From: Oscarella lobularis
Taxonomy: Eukaryota > Porifera > Homoscleromorpha > Homosclerophorida > Oscarellidae
Direction of reading: 5' to 3'
Length of the DNA stretch: 64,000 nucleotides
NCBI RefSeq assembly: GCF_947507565.1
Contig: NC_089188.1
Span: forward strand, 62,001-126,000
A program made the translations under genes and the position numbers. How positions within the stretch are numbered: the first letter of the stretch is position 1; each line of letters starts with the position of its first letter. Shown here piece by piece: positions 21,901 to 36,547 of the stretch. The notes below the pieces were generated by a model that did no database searches, was not told where the DNA came from, and worked only from the letters and a program-made list of their open reading frames with translations.

Positions 21901-24900
21901 GTTGAGGGCCTAAACTCTGATTCTAAGGCCCTGAAGATAAAGTTGAACGCGTAAACTTTGATTCTAAGGGCCTGAAGATAAAGGTCATGGCCAAAACTCT
22001 GATTCTAAGGACCTGAAGATAAAGTTGAGGGCCTAAACTTTGATTCTAAGGACCTGAAGATAAAGTTGAGAGACTAAAGTTTGATTCTAAGGACCTGAAG
22101 ATAAAGTTGAGGGCCTAAACTCTGATTCTAAGGCCCTGAAGATAAAGTTGAACGCGTAAACTTTGATTCTAAGGGCCTGAAGATAAAGTTGAGGGCCTAA
22201 TCTCCGATTCTAAGGACCTGAAGATAAAGTTGAGAGACTAAACTTTGATTCTAGGGACCTGAAGATGAAGTTGAGGGCCTAAATTTTGATTCTAAGGACA
22301 TGAAGATAAAGTTGAGGGCCTAAACTCTGATTCTAAGGCCCTGAAGATAAAGTTAAGAGACTAAACTTTGATTCTAAGGACCTGAAGATAAAGTTGAAGG
22401 CCAAAACTTTGATTCTAAGGCCCTGAAGAGAAATTTGAAGGCCCAAACTTTGATTATAAGGACCTGAAGTTAAAGTTCAGAGCCAAAACTCTGATTCTAA
22501 GGACCTGAAGATAAAGTTGAGAGACTAAACTTTGATTCTAAGGACCTGAAGATAAAGTTGAGGGCCTAAACTTTGATTCTAGGGACCTGAAGATGAAGTT
22601 GAGGGCCTAAATTTTGATTCTAAGGACCTGAAGATAAAGTTGAGGGCCTAAACTCTGATTCTAAGGCCCTGAAGATAAAGTTGAAAGCGTAAACTTTGAT
22701 TCTGAGGACCTGAAGATGAAGTTGAGAACCTAAATTTTGATTCTAAGGACATGAAGACAAAGTTGAGGGCCTAAACTCTGATTCTAAGGCCCTGAAGATA
22801 AAGTTGAGGACCTAAACTTTGATTCTAAGGGCCTGAAGATAAAGTTGAGGGCCTAAACTCCGATTCTAAGGACCTGAAGATAAAGTTGAGAGACTAAACT
22901 TTGATTCTAGGGACCTGAAGATAAAGTTGAGGGCCTAGACTTTGATTCTAAGGACCTGAAGATAAAGTTGAGGACCTAAACTTTGATTCTAAGGAGCTAA
23001 AGATAAAGTTGAGGGCGTAAACACTAATTCTAAGACCCTGAAGATAAAGTTGAAGGCCCAAACATTGATTCTAAGGGCCTGAAGATAAAGGTCATGGCCA
23101 AAACTCTGATTCTAAGAGCCTGAAGATAAAGTTGAGGGCCTAAATTTTGATTCTAAGGACCTGAAGATAAAGTTGAGAGACTAAACTTTGATTCTAAGGA
23201 CCTGAAGATAAAGTTGAGGGCCTAAACTTTGATTCTAGGGACCTGAAGATGAAGTTGAGGGCCTAAACTCTGATTCTAAGGCCCTGAAGATAAAGTTGAA
23301 GGCCTAAACTTTGATTCTAAGGCCCTTAAGAGAAATTTGAAGGCCCAAACTTTGATTCTAAGGGTCTGAAGTTAAAGTTCAGGGCCAAAACTCTGATTCT
23401 CAGGACCTGAAGAAAAAGTTGAGAGACTAAACTTTGATTCTAAGGACCTGAAGATAAAGTTGAGGGCCTAAACTTTGACTCTAAGGCCCTGAAGATAAAG
23501 TTGAACGCCTAAACTTTGATTCTAAGGGCCTGAAGATAAAGTTGAGGGGCTAAACTCCGATTCTAAGGACTTGAAGATAAAGTTGAGAGACTAAACTTTT
23601 ATTCTAAGGACCTGAAGATAAAGTTGAGGGCCTAAACTCTGATACTAAGGCACTGAAGATAAAGTTGAGGGCCTAGACTTTGATTCTAAGGCCCTGAAGA
23701 GAAATTTGAAGGCCCAAACTTTGATTCTAAGGGTCTGAAGTTAAAGTTCAGGGCCAAATCTCTGATTCTAAGGACCTGAAGATAAAGTTGAGGGCCTAGA
23801 CTTTGATTCTAAGGACCTGAAGATAAAGTCGATAGCCTAAACTTTGATTCTAAGAGCCTGAAGATAAAGTTGAGGGCCTAAACTTTTATTCTAAGGGCCT
23901 GAAGATAAAGATGAGGGCCTAGACTTTGATTCTAAGGGCCTGAAGATAAAGTTGAGGGCATAAACTTTGATTCTAGGGACATGAAGATAAAGTTGAGCGC
24001 CTAGACTTTGATTCTAAGGACCTGAAGATAAATTTGATGGCCTAAACTTTTATTCTAAGGGCCTGAAGATAAAGTTGAGGGCCTAAACTTTTATTCTAAG
24101 GGCCTGAAGATAAAGATGAGGGCATAGACTTTGATTCTAAGGGCATGAAGATAAAGTTGAGGGCCTAAACTCTGATTCTAAGGCCCTGAAGTTAAACTTG
24201 AGGGCCTAGACTTTCATTCTAAGGCCCTGAAGATAAAGTTGAAGGCCAAAACTTTGATTCTAAGGCCCTGAAGAGAAATTTGAAGGCCCAAACTTTGATT
24301 CTAAGGGTCTGAAGTTAAAGTTCAGGGCCAAAACTCTGATTCTAAGGACCTGAAGATAAAGTTGAGGGCCTAAACTTTGATTCTAACGCCCTGAAGAGAA
24401 ATTTGAAGGCCCAAACTCTGATTCTAAGGGTCTGAAGTTAAAGTTCAGAGCCAAAACTCTGATTCAAAGGACCTGAAGATAAAGTTGAGGGCCTAGACTT
24501 TGATTCTAAGGACCTGAAGATACAGTTGATGGCCTAAACTTTTATTCTAAGGCCCTGAAGATAAAGTTGAGGGCCTAAACTCTAATTCTAAGACCCTGAA
24601 GATAAAGTTGAAGGCCCAAAGATTGATTCTAAGGGCCTGAAGATAAAGGTCATGGCCAAAACTCTGATTCTAAGGACCTGAAGATAAAGTTGAGGGCCTA
24701 AACTTTGATTCTAAGAGCCTGATGATAAAGTTGAGGGCCTAAACTTTGATTCTAAGGACCTGAAGATAAAGTTGAGGGCCTAAACGTTTATTCTAAGGAC
24801 CTGAAGATAAAGTTGAGAGACTAAACTTTTATTCTAAGGCCCTGAAGATAAAGTTGAGGGCCTAAACTCTAATTCTAAGACCCTGAAGATAAAGTTGAAG

Positions 24901-27900
24901 GCCCAAACATTGATTCTAAGGGCCTGAAGATAAAGGTCATGGCCAAAACTCTGATTCTAAGGACCTGAAGATAAAGTTGAGAGACTAAACTTTGATTCTA
25001 AGGGCCTGAAGATAAAGTTGAGGGCCTAAACTCCGATTCTAAGGACCTGAAGATAAAGTTAAGAGACTAAACTTTGATTCTAGGGACCTGAAGATGAAGT
25101 TGAGGGCCTAAATTTTGATTCTAAGGGTCTGAAGTTAAAGTTCAGAGCCAAAACTCTGATTCTAAGGACCTGAAGATAAAGTTGAGGGCCTAGACTTTGA
25201 TTCTAAGGGTCTGAAGTTAAAGTTCAGGGCCAAAACTCTGATTCTAAGGACCTGAAGATAAAGTTGAGAGACTAAACTCTGATTCTAAGGACCTGAAGAT
25301 AAAATTGAAGGCCCAAACATTGATTCTAAAAGCCTGAAGATAAAGGTCATGGCCAAAACTCTGATTCTAAGACCCTGAAGATAAAGTTGAGAGACTAAAC
25401 TTTGATTCTAAGGACCTGAAGATAAAGTTGAGGGCCTAAACTTTCCTTCTAAGGGCCTGAAGATAAAGTTGAGGGCCTAAACTTTTATTCTAAGGAGCTA
25501 AAGATAAAGTTGAGGGCCTAAACTCTAATTCTAAGACCCTGAAGATAAAGTTGAAGGCCCAAACATTGATTCTAAGGGCCTGAAGATAAAGTGGAGGGCC
25601 TAAACTCCGATTCTAAGGACCTGAAGATAAAGTTGAAAGACTAAACATTGATTCTAAGGACCTGAAGATAAAGTTGAGGGCCAAAACTCTGATTCTAAGG
25701 CCCTGAAGAGAAATTTGAAGGCCCAAACTTTGATTCTAAGGGTCTGAAGTTAAAGTTCAGGGCCAAAACTCTGATTCTAAGGACCTGAAGATAAAGTTGA
25801 GAGCCTAAACTTTGATTCTAAGGCCCTGAAGAGAAATTTGAAGGCCCAAACTTTGATTCTAAGGGTCGGAAGTTAAAGTTCAGAGCCAAAACTCTGATTC
25901 TAAGGACCTGAAAATAAAGTTGAGGGCCTAGACTTTGATTCTAAGGACCTGAAGATAAAGTTGATGGCCTAAACTTTTATTCTAAGGACCTGAAGATAAA
26001 GTTGAGGGCCTAAACTCTAATTCTAAGACCCTGAAGATAAAGTTGAAGGCCCAAACATTGATTCTAAGGGCCTGAAGATAAAGTTGAAGGCCCAAACATT
26101 GATTCTAAGGGCCTGAAGATAAAGATCATGGCGAAAACTCTGATTCTAAGGACCTGAAGATAAAGTTGAGGGCCTAAACTTTGATTCTAAGGACCTGAAG
26201 ATAAAGTTGAGAGACTAAACTTTGATTCTAAGGACCTTAAGATAAAGTTGATGGCCTAAACTTTGATTCTAAGAGCCTGAAGATAAAGTTGAGGGCCTAA
26301 ACTTTGATTCTAAGGAGCTGAAGATAAAGTTGAGAGACTAAACTTTGATTCTAGGGACCTTAAGATAAAGTTGAGGGCCTAAACTTTGATTCTAGGGACC
26401 TGAAGATGAAGTTGAGGGCCTAAATTTTGATTCTAAGGACCTGAAGATAAAGTTGAGAGCCTAAACTCTGATTCTAAGGCCCTGAAGATAAAGTTGAGAG
26501 ACTAAACTTTGATTCTAGGGACCTGAAGATGAAAATGAACGCGTAAACTTTGATTCTAAGGGCCTGAAGATAAAGTTGAGGGCCTAAACTTCGATTCTAA
26601 GGACCTGAAGATAAAGTTGAGAGACTAAACTTTGATTCTAAGGACCTGAAGATAAAGTTGAGGGCCTAAACTTTGATTCTAGGGACCTGAAGATAAAGTT
26701 GAGGGCTTAGACTTTGATTCTAAGGACCTGAAGATAAAGTTGATGGCATAAACTTTGATTCTAAGAGCCTGAAGATAAAGTTGAGGGCTTAAACTTTGAT
26801 TCTAAAGGCCTGAAGATAAAGGTCATGGCCAAAACTCTGATTCTAAAGACCTGAAGATAAAGTTGAGGGCCTAAATTTTGATTCTAAGGTCCTGAAGATA
26901 AAGTTGAGGGCCTAAACTCTGATTCTAAGGCCCTGAAGATAAAGTTGAACGCGTAAACTTTGATTCTAAGGACCTGAAGATAAAGTTGAGGGCCTAAACT
27001 TTGATTCTAAGAGCTTGAAGATAAAGTTGAGGGCCTAAACTTTGATTCTAAGGACCTGAAGATAAAGTTGAGAGACTAAACTTTGATTCTAAGGACCTGA
27101 AGATAAAGTTGAGGGCCTAAACTTTGATTCTAAGGCCCTGAAGAGAAATTTGAGGGCCTAAATTTTGATTCTAAGGGTCTGAAGTTAAAGTTCAGAGGCA
27201 AAACTTTGATTCTAAGGACCTGAAGATAAAGTTGAGGGCCTAAACTCTAATTCTAAGACCCTGAAGATAAAGTTGAAGGCCCAAACCTTGATTCTAAGGG
27301 CCTGAAGATAAAGGTCATGGCCAAAACTCTGATTCTAAGGACCTGAAGATAAAGTTGAGGGCCTAAACTTTGATTCTAAGGACCTGAAGATAAAGTTGAG
27401 GGCCTAAACTCTGATCCTAAGGCCCTGAAGATAAACTTGAGGGCCTAAACTTTGATTCTAAGGCCCTGAAGAGAAATTTGAAGGCCCAAACTTTGATTCT
27501 AAGGGTCGGAAGTTAAAGTTCAGAGCCAAAACTCTGATTCTAAGGACCTGAAAATAAAGTTGAGGGCCTAGACTTTGATTCTAAGGACCTGAAGATAAAG
27601 TTGATGGCCTAAACTTTTATTCTAAGGACCTGAAGATAAAGTTGAGGGCCTAAACTCTAATTCTAAGACCCTGAAGATAAAGTTGAAGGCCCAAACATTG
27701 ATTCTAAGGGCCTGAAGATAAAGTTGAAGGCCCAAACATTGATTCTAAGGGCCTGAAGATAAAGGTCATGGCGAAAACTCTGATTCTAAGGACCTGAAGA
27801 TAAAGTTGAGGGCCTAAACTTTGATTCTAAGGACCTGAAGATAAAGTTGAGAGACTAAACTTTGATTCTAAGGACCTTAAGATAAAGTTGATGGCCTAAA

Positions 27901-29060
27901 CTTTGATTCTAAGAGCCTGAAGATAAAGTTGAGGGCCTAAACTTTGATTCTAAGGAGCTGAAGATAAAGTTGAGAGACTAAACTTTGATTCTAGGGACTT
28001 TGAGATAAAGTTGAGGGCCTAAACTTTGATTCTAGGGACCTGAAGATGAAGTTGAGGGCCTAAATTTTGATTCTAAGGACCTGAAGATAAAGTTGAGAGA
28101 CTAAACTTTGATTCTAGGGACCTGAAGATGAAAATGAACGCGTAAACTTTGATTCTAAGGGCCTGAAGATAAAGTTGAGGGCCTAAACTCCGATTCTAAG
28201 GACCTGAAGATAAAGTTGAGAGACTAAACTTTGATTCTAAGGACCTGAAGATAAAGTTGAGGGCCTAAACTTTGATTCTAGGGACCTGAAGATGAAGTTG
28301 AGAGACTAAACTTTGATTCTAAGGACCTGAAGATAAAGTTGAGGGCCTAAACTTTGATTCTAGGGACCTGAAGATAAAGTTGAGGGCTTAGACTTTGATT
28401 CTAAGGACCTGAAGATAAAGTTGATGGCCTAAACATTGATTCTAAGAGCCTGAAGATAAAGTTGAGGGCTTAAACTTTGATTCTAAGAACCTGAAGATAA
28501 AGTTGAGTCCCTAAATTTTGATTCTAAGGTCCTGAAGATAAAGTTGAGGGCCTAAACTCTGATTCTAAGGCCCTGAAGATAAAGTTGAACGCGTAAACTT
28601 TGATTCTAAGGACCTGAAGATAAAGTTGAGGGCCTAAACTTTGATTCTAAGAGCCTGAAGATAAAGTTGAGGGCCTAAACTTTGATTCTAAGGACCTGAA
28701 GATAAAGTTGAGAGACTAAACTTTGATTCTAAGGACCTGAAGATAAAGTTGAGGGCCTAAACTTTGAGTCTAAGGCCCTGAAGAGAAATTTGAAGGCCCG
28801 AACTTTGATTCTAAGGGTCTGAAGTTAAAGTTCAGAGGCAAAACTTTGATTCTAAGGACCTGAAGATAAAGTTGATGGCTTAAACTTTTATTCTAAGGCC
28901 CTGAAGATAAAGTTGAGGGCCTAAACTCCAATTCTAAGACCCTGAAGATAAAGTTGAAGGCCCAAACCTTGATTCTAAGGGCCTGAAGATAAAGGTCATG
29001 GCCAAAACTCTGATTCTAAGGACCTGAAGATAAAGTTGAGGGCCTAAACTTTGATTCTAA

Positions 29061-30358
29061 GGGCCTGAAGATAAAGGTCATGGCCAAAACTCTGATTCTA
29101 AGGACCTGAAGATAAAGTTGGGTGCCTAAACTTTGATTCTAAGAGCCTGAAGATAAAGTTGAGGGCTTAAACTTTGATTCTAAGGACCTGAAGATAAAGT
29201 TGAGGGCCTAAACTTTTATTCTAAGGAGCTAAAGATAAAGTTGAGGGCCTAAACTCTAATTCTAAGACCCTGAAGATAAAGTTGAAGGCCCAAACATTGA
29301 TTCTAAGGACCTGAAGATAAAGTTGAGGGCCTAAACTTTGATTCTAAGGGCCTGAAGATAAAGTTGAGGGCCTAAACTCCGATTCTAAGGACCTGAAGAT
29401 AAAGTTGAGAGACTAAACTTTGATTCTAAGGACCTGAAGATAAAGTTGAGGGCCTAAACTTTGATTCTAGGGACCTGAAGATAAAGTTGATGGCTTAGAC
29501 TTTGATTCTAAAGACCTGAAGAAAAAGTTGATGGCCTAAACTTTGATTCTAAGAGCATGAAGATAAAGTTGAGGGCTTAAACTTTTATTCTAAGGGCCTG
29601 AAGATAAAGTTGAGGTCCTAGACTTTGATTCTAAGGAGCTGAAGATAAAGTTGAGGGCCTAAACTCTGATTCTAAGGCCCTGAAGATAAAGTTGAGAGAC
29701 TAAACTTTGACTCTAAGACCCTGAAGATAAAGTTGAAGGCCCAAACATTGATTCTAAGGGCCTGAAGATAAAGGTCATGGCCAAAACTCTGATTCTAAGG
29801 ACATGAAGATAAAGTTGAGGGCCTAAACTTTGATCCTCAGGGCCTGAAGATAAAGTTGAGGGCCTAAACTCCGATTCTAAGGACTTGAAGATAAAGTTGA
29901 GAGACTAAACTTTGATTCTAAGGACCTGAAGATAAAGTTGAGGGCCTAAACTTTGATTCTAGGGACCTGAAGATAAAGTTGAGGGCCTAGACTTTGATTC
30001 TAAAGACATGAAGATAAAGTTGATGGCCTAAACTTTGATTCTAAGAGCCTGAAGATAAAGTTGAGGGCCTAAACTTTTATTCTAAGGGCCTGAAGATAAA
30101 GTTTAGGTCCTAGACTTTGATTCTAAGGACCTGAAGATAAAGTTGAGGGCCTAAACTCTGATTCTAAGGCCCTGAAGATAAAGTTGAGAGAATAAACTTT
30201 GATTCTAAGACCCTGAAGATAAAGTTGAAGGCCCAAACATTGATTCTAAGGGCCTGAAGATAAAGGTCATGGCCAAAACTCTGATTCTAAGGACCTGAAG
30301 ATAAAGTTGAGGGCCTAAACTTTGATCCTAAGGGCCTGAAGATAAAGTTGAGGGCCTA
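29061..30358 (+). repeat. 41-bp array segment repeated near 40.3-41.6 kb and later
   Basis: This segment starts near the rare unit containing GTTGGGTGCC. That marker lies at 29121, 40355 and 45767 (offsets 11,234 = 274 x 41 and 5412 = 132 x 41). A second rare marker, TCCTCAGGGCC, lies at 29834, 41068, 42749, 47874 and 49801, all separated by multiples of 41. The segment is thus a mobile-in-register block of the array, copied at least three to five times. Confidence 0.75.
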
Positions 30359-33300
30359 AAGTTTGATTCTAAGGACCTGAAGATAAAGTTGAGGGCCTAA
30401 ACTCTGATTCTAAGGCCCTGAAGATAAAGTTGAACGCGTAAACTTTGATTCTAAGGGCCTGAAGATAAAGTTGAGGGCCTAATCTCCGATTCTAAGGACC
30501 TGAAGATAAAGTTGAGAGACTAAACTTTGATTCTAGGGACCTGAAGATGAAGTTGAGGGCCTAAATTTTGATTCTAAGGACATGAAGATAAAGTTGAGGG
30601 CCTAAACTCTGATTCTAAGGCCCTGAAGATAAAGTTAAGAGACTAAACTTTGATTCTAAGGACCTGAAGATAAAGTTGAAGGCCAAAACTTTGATTCTAA
30701 GGCCCTGAAGAGAAATTTGAAGGCCCAAACTTTGATTATAAGGACCTGAAGTTAAAGTTCAGAGCCAAAACTCTGATTCTAAGGACCTGAAGATAAAGTT
30801 GAGAGACTAAACTTTGATTCTAAGGACCTGAAGATAAAGTTGAGGGCCTAAACTTTGATTCTAGGGACCTGAAGATGAAGTTGAGGGCCTAAATTTTGAT
30901 TCTAAGGACCTGAAGATAAAGTTGAGGGCCTAAACTCTGATTCTAAGGCCCTGAAGATAAAGTTGAAAGCGTAAACTTTGATTCTGAGGACCTGAAGATG
31001 AAGTTGAGAACCTAAATTTTGATTCTAAGGACATGAAGACAAAGTTGAGGGCCTAAACTCTGATTCTAAGGCCCTGAAGATAAAGTTGAGGACCTAAACT
31101 TTGATTCTAAGGGCCTGAAGATAAAGTTGAGGGCCTAAACTCCGATTCTAAGGACCTGAAGATAAAGTTGAGAGACTAAACTTTGATTCTAGGGACCTGA
31201 AGATAAAGTTGAGGGCCTAGACTTTGATTCTAAGGACCTGAAGATAAAGTTGAGGACCTAAACTTTGATTCTAAGGAGCTAAAGATAAAGTTGAGGGCGT
31301 AAACACTAATTCTAAGACCCTGAAGATAAAGTTGAAGGCCCAAACATTGATTCTAAGGGCCTGAAGATAAAGGTCATGGCCAAAACTCTGATTCTAAGAG
31401 CCTGAAGATAAAGTTGAGGGCCTAAATTTTGATTCTAAGGACCTGAAGATAAAGTTGAGAGACTAAACTTTGATTCTAAGGACCTGAAGATAAAGTTGAG
31501 GGCCTAAACTTTGATTCTAGGGACCTGAAGATGAAGTTGAGGGCCTAAACTCTGATTCTAAGGCCCTGAAGATAAAGTTGAAGGCCTAAACTTTGATTCT
31601 AAGGCCCTTAAGAGAAATTTGAAGGCCCAAACTTTGATTCTAAGGGTCTGAAGTTAAAGTTCAGGGCCAAAACTCTGATTCTCAGGACCTGAAGAAAAAG
31701 TTGAGAGACTAAACTTTGATTCTAAGGACCTGAAGATAAAGTTGAGGGCCTAAACTTTGACTCTAAGGCCCTGAAGATAAAGTTGAACGCCTAAACTTTG
31801 ATTCTAAGGGCCTGAAGATAAAGTTGAGGGGCTAAACTCCGATTCTAAGGACTTGAAGATAAAGTTGAGAGACTAAACTTTTATTCTAAGGACCTGAAGA
31901 TAAAGTTGAGGGCCTAAACTCTGATACTAAGGCACTGAAGATAAAGTTGAGGGCCTAGACTTTGATTCTAAGGCCCTGAAGAGAAATTTGAAGGCCCAAA
32001 CTTTGATTCTAAGGGTCTGAAGTTAAAGTTCAGGGCCAAATCTCTGATTCTAAGGACCTGAAGATAAAGTTGAGGGCCTAGACTTTGATTCTAAGGACCT
32101 GAAGATAAAGTCGATAGCCTAAACTTTGATTCTAAGAGCCTGAAGATAAAGTTGAGGGCCTAAACTTTTATTCTAAGGGCCTGAAGATAAAGATGAGGGC
32201 CTAGACTTTGATTCTAAGGGCCTGAAGATAAAGTTGAGGGCATAAACTTTGATTCTAGGGACATGAAGATAAAGTTGAGCGCCTAGACTTTGATTCTAAG
32301 GACCTGAAGATAAATTTGATGGCCTAAACTTTTATTCTAAGGGCCTGAAGATAAAGTTGAGGGCCTAAACTTTTATTCTAAGGGCCTGAAGATAAAGATG
32401 AGGGCATAGACTTTGATTCTAAGGGCATGAAGATAAAGTTGAGGGCCTAAACTCTGATTCTAAGGCCCTGAAGTTAAACTTGAGGGCCTAGACTTTCATT
32501 CTAAGGCCCTGAAGATAAAGTTGAAGGCCAAAACTTTGATTCTAAGGCCCTGAAGAGAAATTTGAAGGCCCAAACTTTGATTCTAAGGGTCTGAAGTTAA
32601 AGTTCAGGGCCAAAACTCTGATTCTAAGGACCTGAAGATAAAGTTGAGGGCCTAAACTTTGATTCTAACGCCCTGAAGAGAAATTTGAAGGCCCAAACTC
32701 TGATTCTAAGGGTCTGAAGTTAAAGTTCAGAGCCAAAACTCTGATTCAAAGGACCTGAAGATAAAGTTGAGGGCCTAGACTTTGATTCTAAGGACCTGAA
32801 GATACAGTTGATGGCCTAAACTTTTATTCTAAGGCCCTGAAGATAAAGTTGAGGGCCTAAACTCTAATTCTAAGACCCTGAAGATAAAGTTGAAGGCCCA
32901 AAGATTGATTCTAAGGGCCTGAAGATAAAGGTCATGGCCAAAACTCTGATTCTAAGGACCTGAAGATAAAGTTGAGGGCCTAAACTTTGATTCTAAGAGC
33001 CTGATGATAAAGTTGAGGGCCTAAACTTTGATTCTAAGGACCTGAAGATAAAGTTGAGGGCCTAAACGTTTATTCTAAGGACCTGAAGATAAAGTTGAGA
33101 GACTAAACTTTTATTCTAAGGCCCTGAAGATAAAGTTGAGGGCCTAAACTCTAATTCTAAGACCCTGAAGATAAAGTTGAAGGCCCAAACATTGATTCTA
33201 AGGGCCTGAAGATAAAGGTCATGGCCAAAACTCTGATTCTAAGGACCTGAAGATAAAGTTGAGAGACTAAACTTTGATTCTAAGGGCCTGAAGATAAAGT

Positions 33301-36300
33301 TGAGGGCCTAAACTCCGATTCTAAGGACCTGAAGATAAAGTTGAGAGACTAAACTTTGATTCTAGGGACCTGAAGATGAAGTTGAGGGCCTAAATTTTGA
33401 TTCTAAGGGTCTGAAGTTAAAGTTCAGAGCCAAAACTCTGATTCTAAGGACCTGAAGATAAAGTTGAGGGCCTAGACTTTGATTCTAAGGACATGAAGAT
33501 ACAGTTGATGGCCTAAACTTTTATTCTAAGGCCCTGAAGATAAAGTTGAGGGCCTAAACTCTAATTCTAAGACCCTGAAGATAAAGTTGAAGGCCCAAAC
33601 ATTGATTCTAAGAGCCTGAAGATAAAGGTCATGGCCAAAACTCTGATTCTAAGGACCTGAAGATAAAGTTGAGGGACTAAACTTCGATTCTAAGGACCTG
33701 AAGATAAAGTTGAGGGCCTAAACTTCGATTCTAAGGACCTGAAGATAAAGTTGAGAGCGTAAACTTTTATTCTAAGGCCCTGAAGATAAAGTTGAGGGCC
33801 TAAACTCTCATTCTAAGACCCTGAAGATAAAGTTGAGAGACTAAACTTTGATTCTAAGGACCTGAAGATAATGTTGAGGGCCCAAACTTTGATTCTAAGG
33901 GTCTGAAGTTAAAGTTCAGGGCCAAAACTCTGATTCTAAGGACCTGAAGATAAAGTTGAGAGACTAAACTCTGATTCTAAGGACCTGAAGATAAAATTGA
34001 AGGCCCAAACATTGATTCTAAAAGCCTGAAGATAAAGGTCATGGCCAAAACTCTGATTCTAAGACCCTGAAGATAAAGTTGAGAGACTAAACTTTGATTC
34101 TAAGGACCTGAAGATAAAGTTGAGGGCCTAAACTTTCCTTCTAAGGGCCTGAAGATAAAGTTGAGGGCCTAAACTTTTATTCTAAGGAGCTAAAGATAAA
34201 GTTGAGGGCCTAAACTCTAATTCTAAGACCCTGAAGATAAAGTTGAAGGCCCAAACATTGATTCTAAGGGCCTGAAGATAAAGTGGAGGGCCTAAACTCC
34301 GATTCTAAGGACCTGAAGATAAAGTTGAAAGACTAAACATTGATTCTAAGGACCTGAAGATAAAGTTGAGGGCCAAAACTCTGATTCTAAGGCCCTGAAG
34401 AGAAATTTGAAGGCCCAAACTTTGATTCTAAGGGTCTGAAGTTAAAGTTCAGGGCCAAAACTCTGATTCTAAGGACCTGAAGATAAAGTTGAGAGCCTAA
34501 ACTTTGATTCTAAGGCCCTGAAGAGAAATTTGAAGGCCCAAACTTTGATTCTAAGGGTCGGAAGTTAAAGTTCAGAGCCAAAACTCTGATTCTAAGGACC
34601 TGAAAATAAAGTTGAGGGCCTAGACTTTGATTCTAAGGACCTGAAGATAAAGTTGATGGCCTAAACTTTTATTCTAAGGACCTGAAGATAAAGTTGAGGG
34701 CCTAAACTCTAATTCTAAGACCCTGAAGATAAAGTTGAAGGCCCAAACATTGATTCTAAGGGCCTGAAGATAAAGTTGAAGGCCCAAACATTGATTCTAA
34801 GGGCCTGAAGATAAAGATCATGGCGAAAACTCTGATTCTAAGGACCTGAAGATAAAGTTGAGGGCCTAAACTTTGATTCTAAGGACCTGAAGATAAAGTT
34901 GAGAGACTAAACTTTGATTCTAAGGACCTTAAGATAAAGTTGATGGCCTAAACTTTGATTCTAAGAGCCTGAAGATAAAGTTGAGGGCCTAAACTTTGAT
35001 TCTAAGGAGCTGAAGATAAAGTTGAGAGACTAAACTTTGATTCTAGGGACCTTAAGATAAAGTTGAGGGCCTAAACTTTGATTCTAGGGACCTGAAGATG
35101 AAGTTGAGGGCCTAAATTTTGATTCTAAGGACCTGAAGATAAAGTTGAGAGCCTAAACTCTGATTCTAAGGCCCTGAAGATAAAGTTGAGAGACTAAACT
35201 TTGATTCTAGGGACCTGAAGATGAAAATGAACGCGTAAACTTTGATTCTAAGGGCCTGAAGATAAAGTTGAGGGCCTAAACTTCGATTCTAAGGACCTGA
35301 AGATAAAGTTGAGAGACTAAACTTTGATTCTAAGGACCTGAAGATAAAGTTGAGGGCCTAAACTTTGATTCTAGGGACCTGAAGATAAAGTTGAGGGCTT
35401 AGACTTTGATTCTAAGGACCTGAAGATAAAGTTGATGGCATAAACTTTGATTCTAAGAGCCTGAAGATAAAGTTGAGGGCTTAAACTTTGATTCTAAGGG
35501 CCTGAAGATAAAGGTCATGGCCAAAACTCTGATTCTAAAGACCTGAAGATAAAGTTGAGGGCCTAAATTTTGATTCTAAGGTCCTGAAGATAAAGTTGAG
35601 GGCCTAAACTCTGATTCTAAGGCCCTGAAGATAAAGTTGAACGCGTAAACTTTGATTCTAAGGACCTGAAGATAAAGTTGAGGGCCTAAACTTTGATTCT
35701 AAGAGCCTGAAGATAAAGTTGAGGGCCTAAACTTTGATTCTAAGGACCTGAAGATAAAGTTGAGAGACTAAACTTTGATTCTAAGGACCTGAAGATAAAG
35801 TTGAGGGCCTAAACTTTGATTCTAAGGCCCTGAAGAGAAATTTGAGGGCCTAAATTTTGATTCTAAGGGTCTGAAGTTAAAGTTCAGAGGCAAAACTTTG
35901 ATTCTAAGGACCTGAAGATAAAGTTGAGGGCCTAAACTCTAATTCTAAGACCCTGAAGATAAAGTTGAAGGCCCAAACCTTGATTCTAAGGGCCTGAAGA
36001 TAAAGGTCATGGCCAAAACTCTGATTCTAAGGACCTGAAGATAAAGTTGAGGGCCTAAACTTTGATTCTAAGGACCTGAAGATAAAGTTGAGGGCCTAAA
36101 CTCTGATCCTAAGGCCCTGAAGATAAACTTGAGGGCCTAAACTTTGATTCTAAGGCCCTGAAGAGAAATTTGAAGGCCCAAACTTTGATTCTAAGGGTCG
36201 GAAGTTAAAGTTCAGAGCCAAAACTCTGATTCTAAGGACCTGAAAATAAAGTTGAGGGCCTAGACTTTGATTCTAAGGACCTGAAGATAAAGTTGATGGC

Positions 36301-36547
36301 CTAAACTTTTATTCTAAGGACCTGAAGATAAAGTTGAGGGCCTAAACTCTAATTCTAAGACCCTGAAGATAAAGTTGAAGGCCCAAACATTGATTCTAAG
36401 GGCCTGAAGATAAAGTTGAAGGCCCAAACATTGATTCTAAGGGCCTGAAGATAAAGGTCATGGCGAAAACTCTGATTCTAAGGACCTGAAGATAAAGTTG
36501 AGGGCCTAAACTTTGATTCTAAGGACCTGAAGATAAAGTTGAGAGAC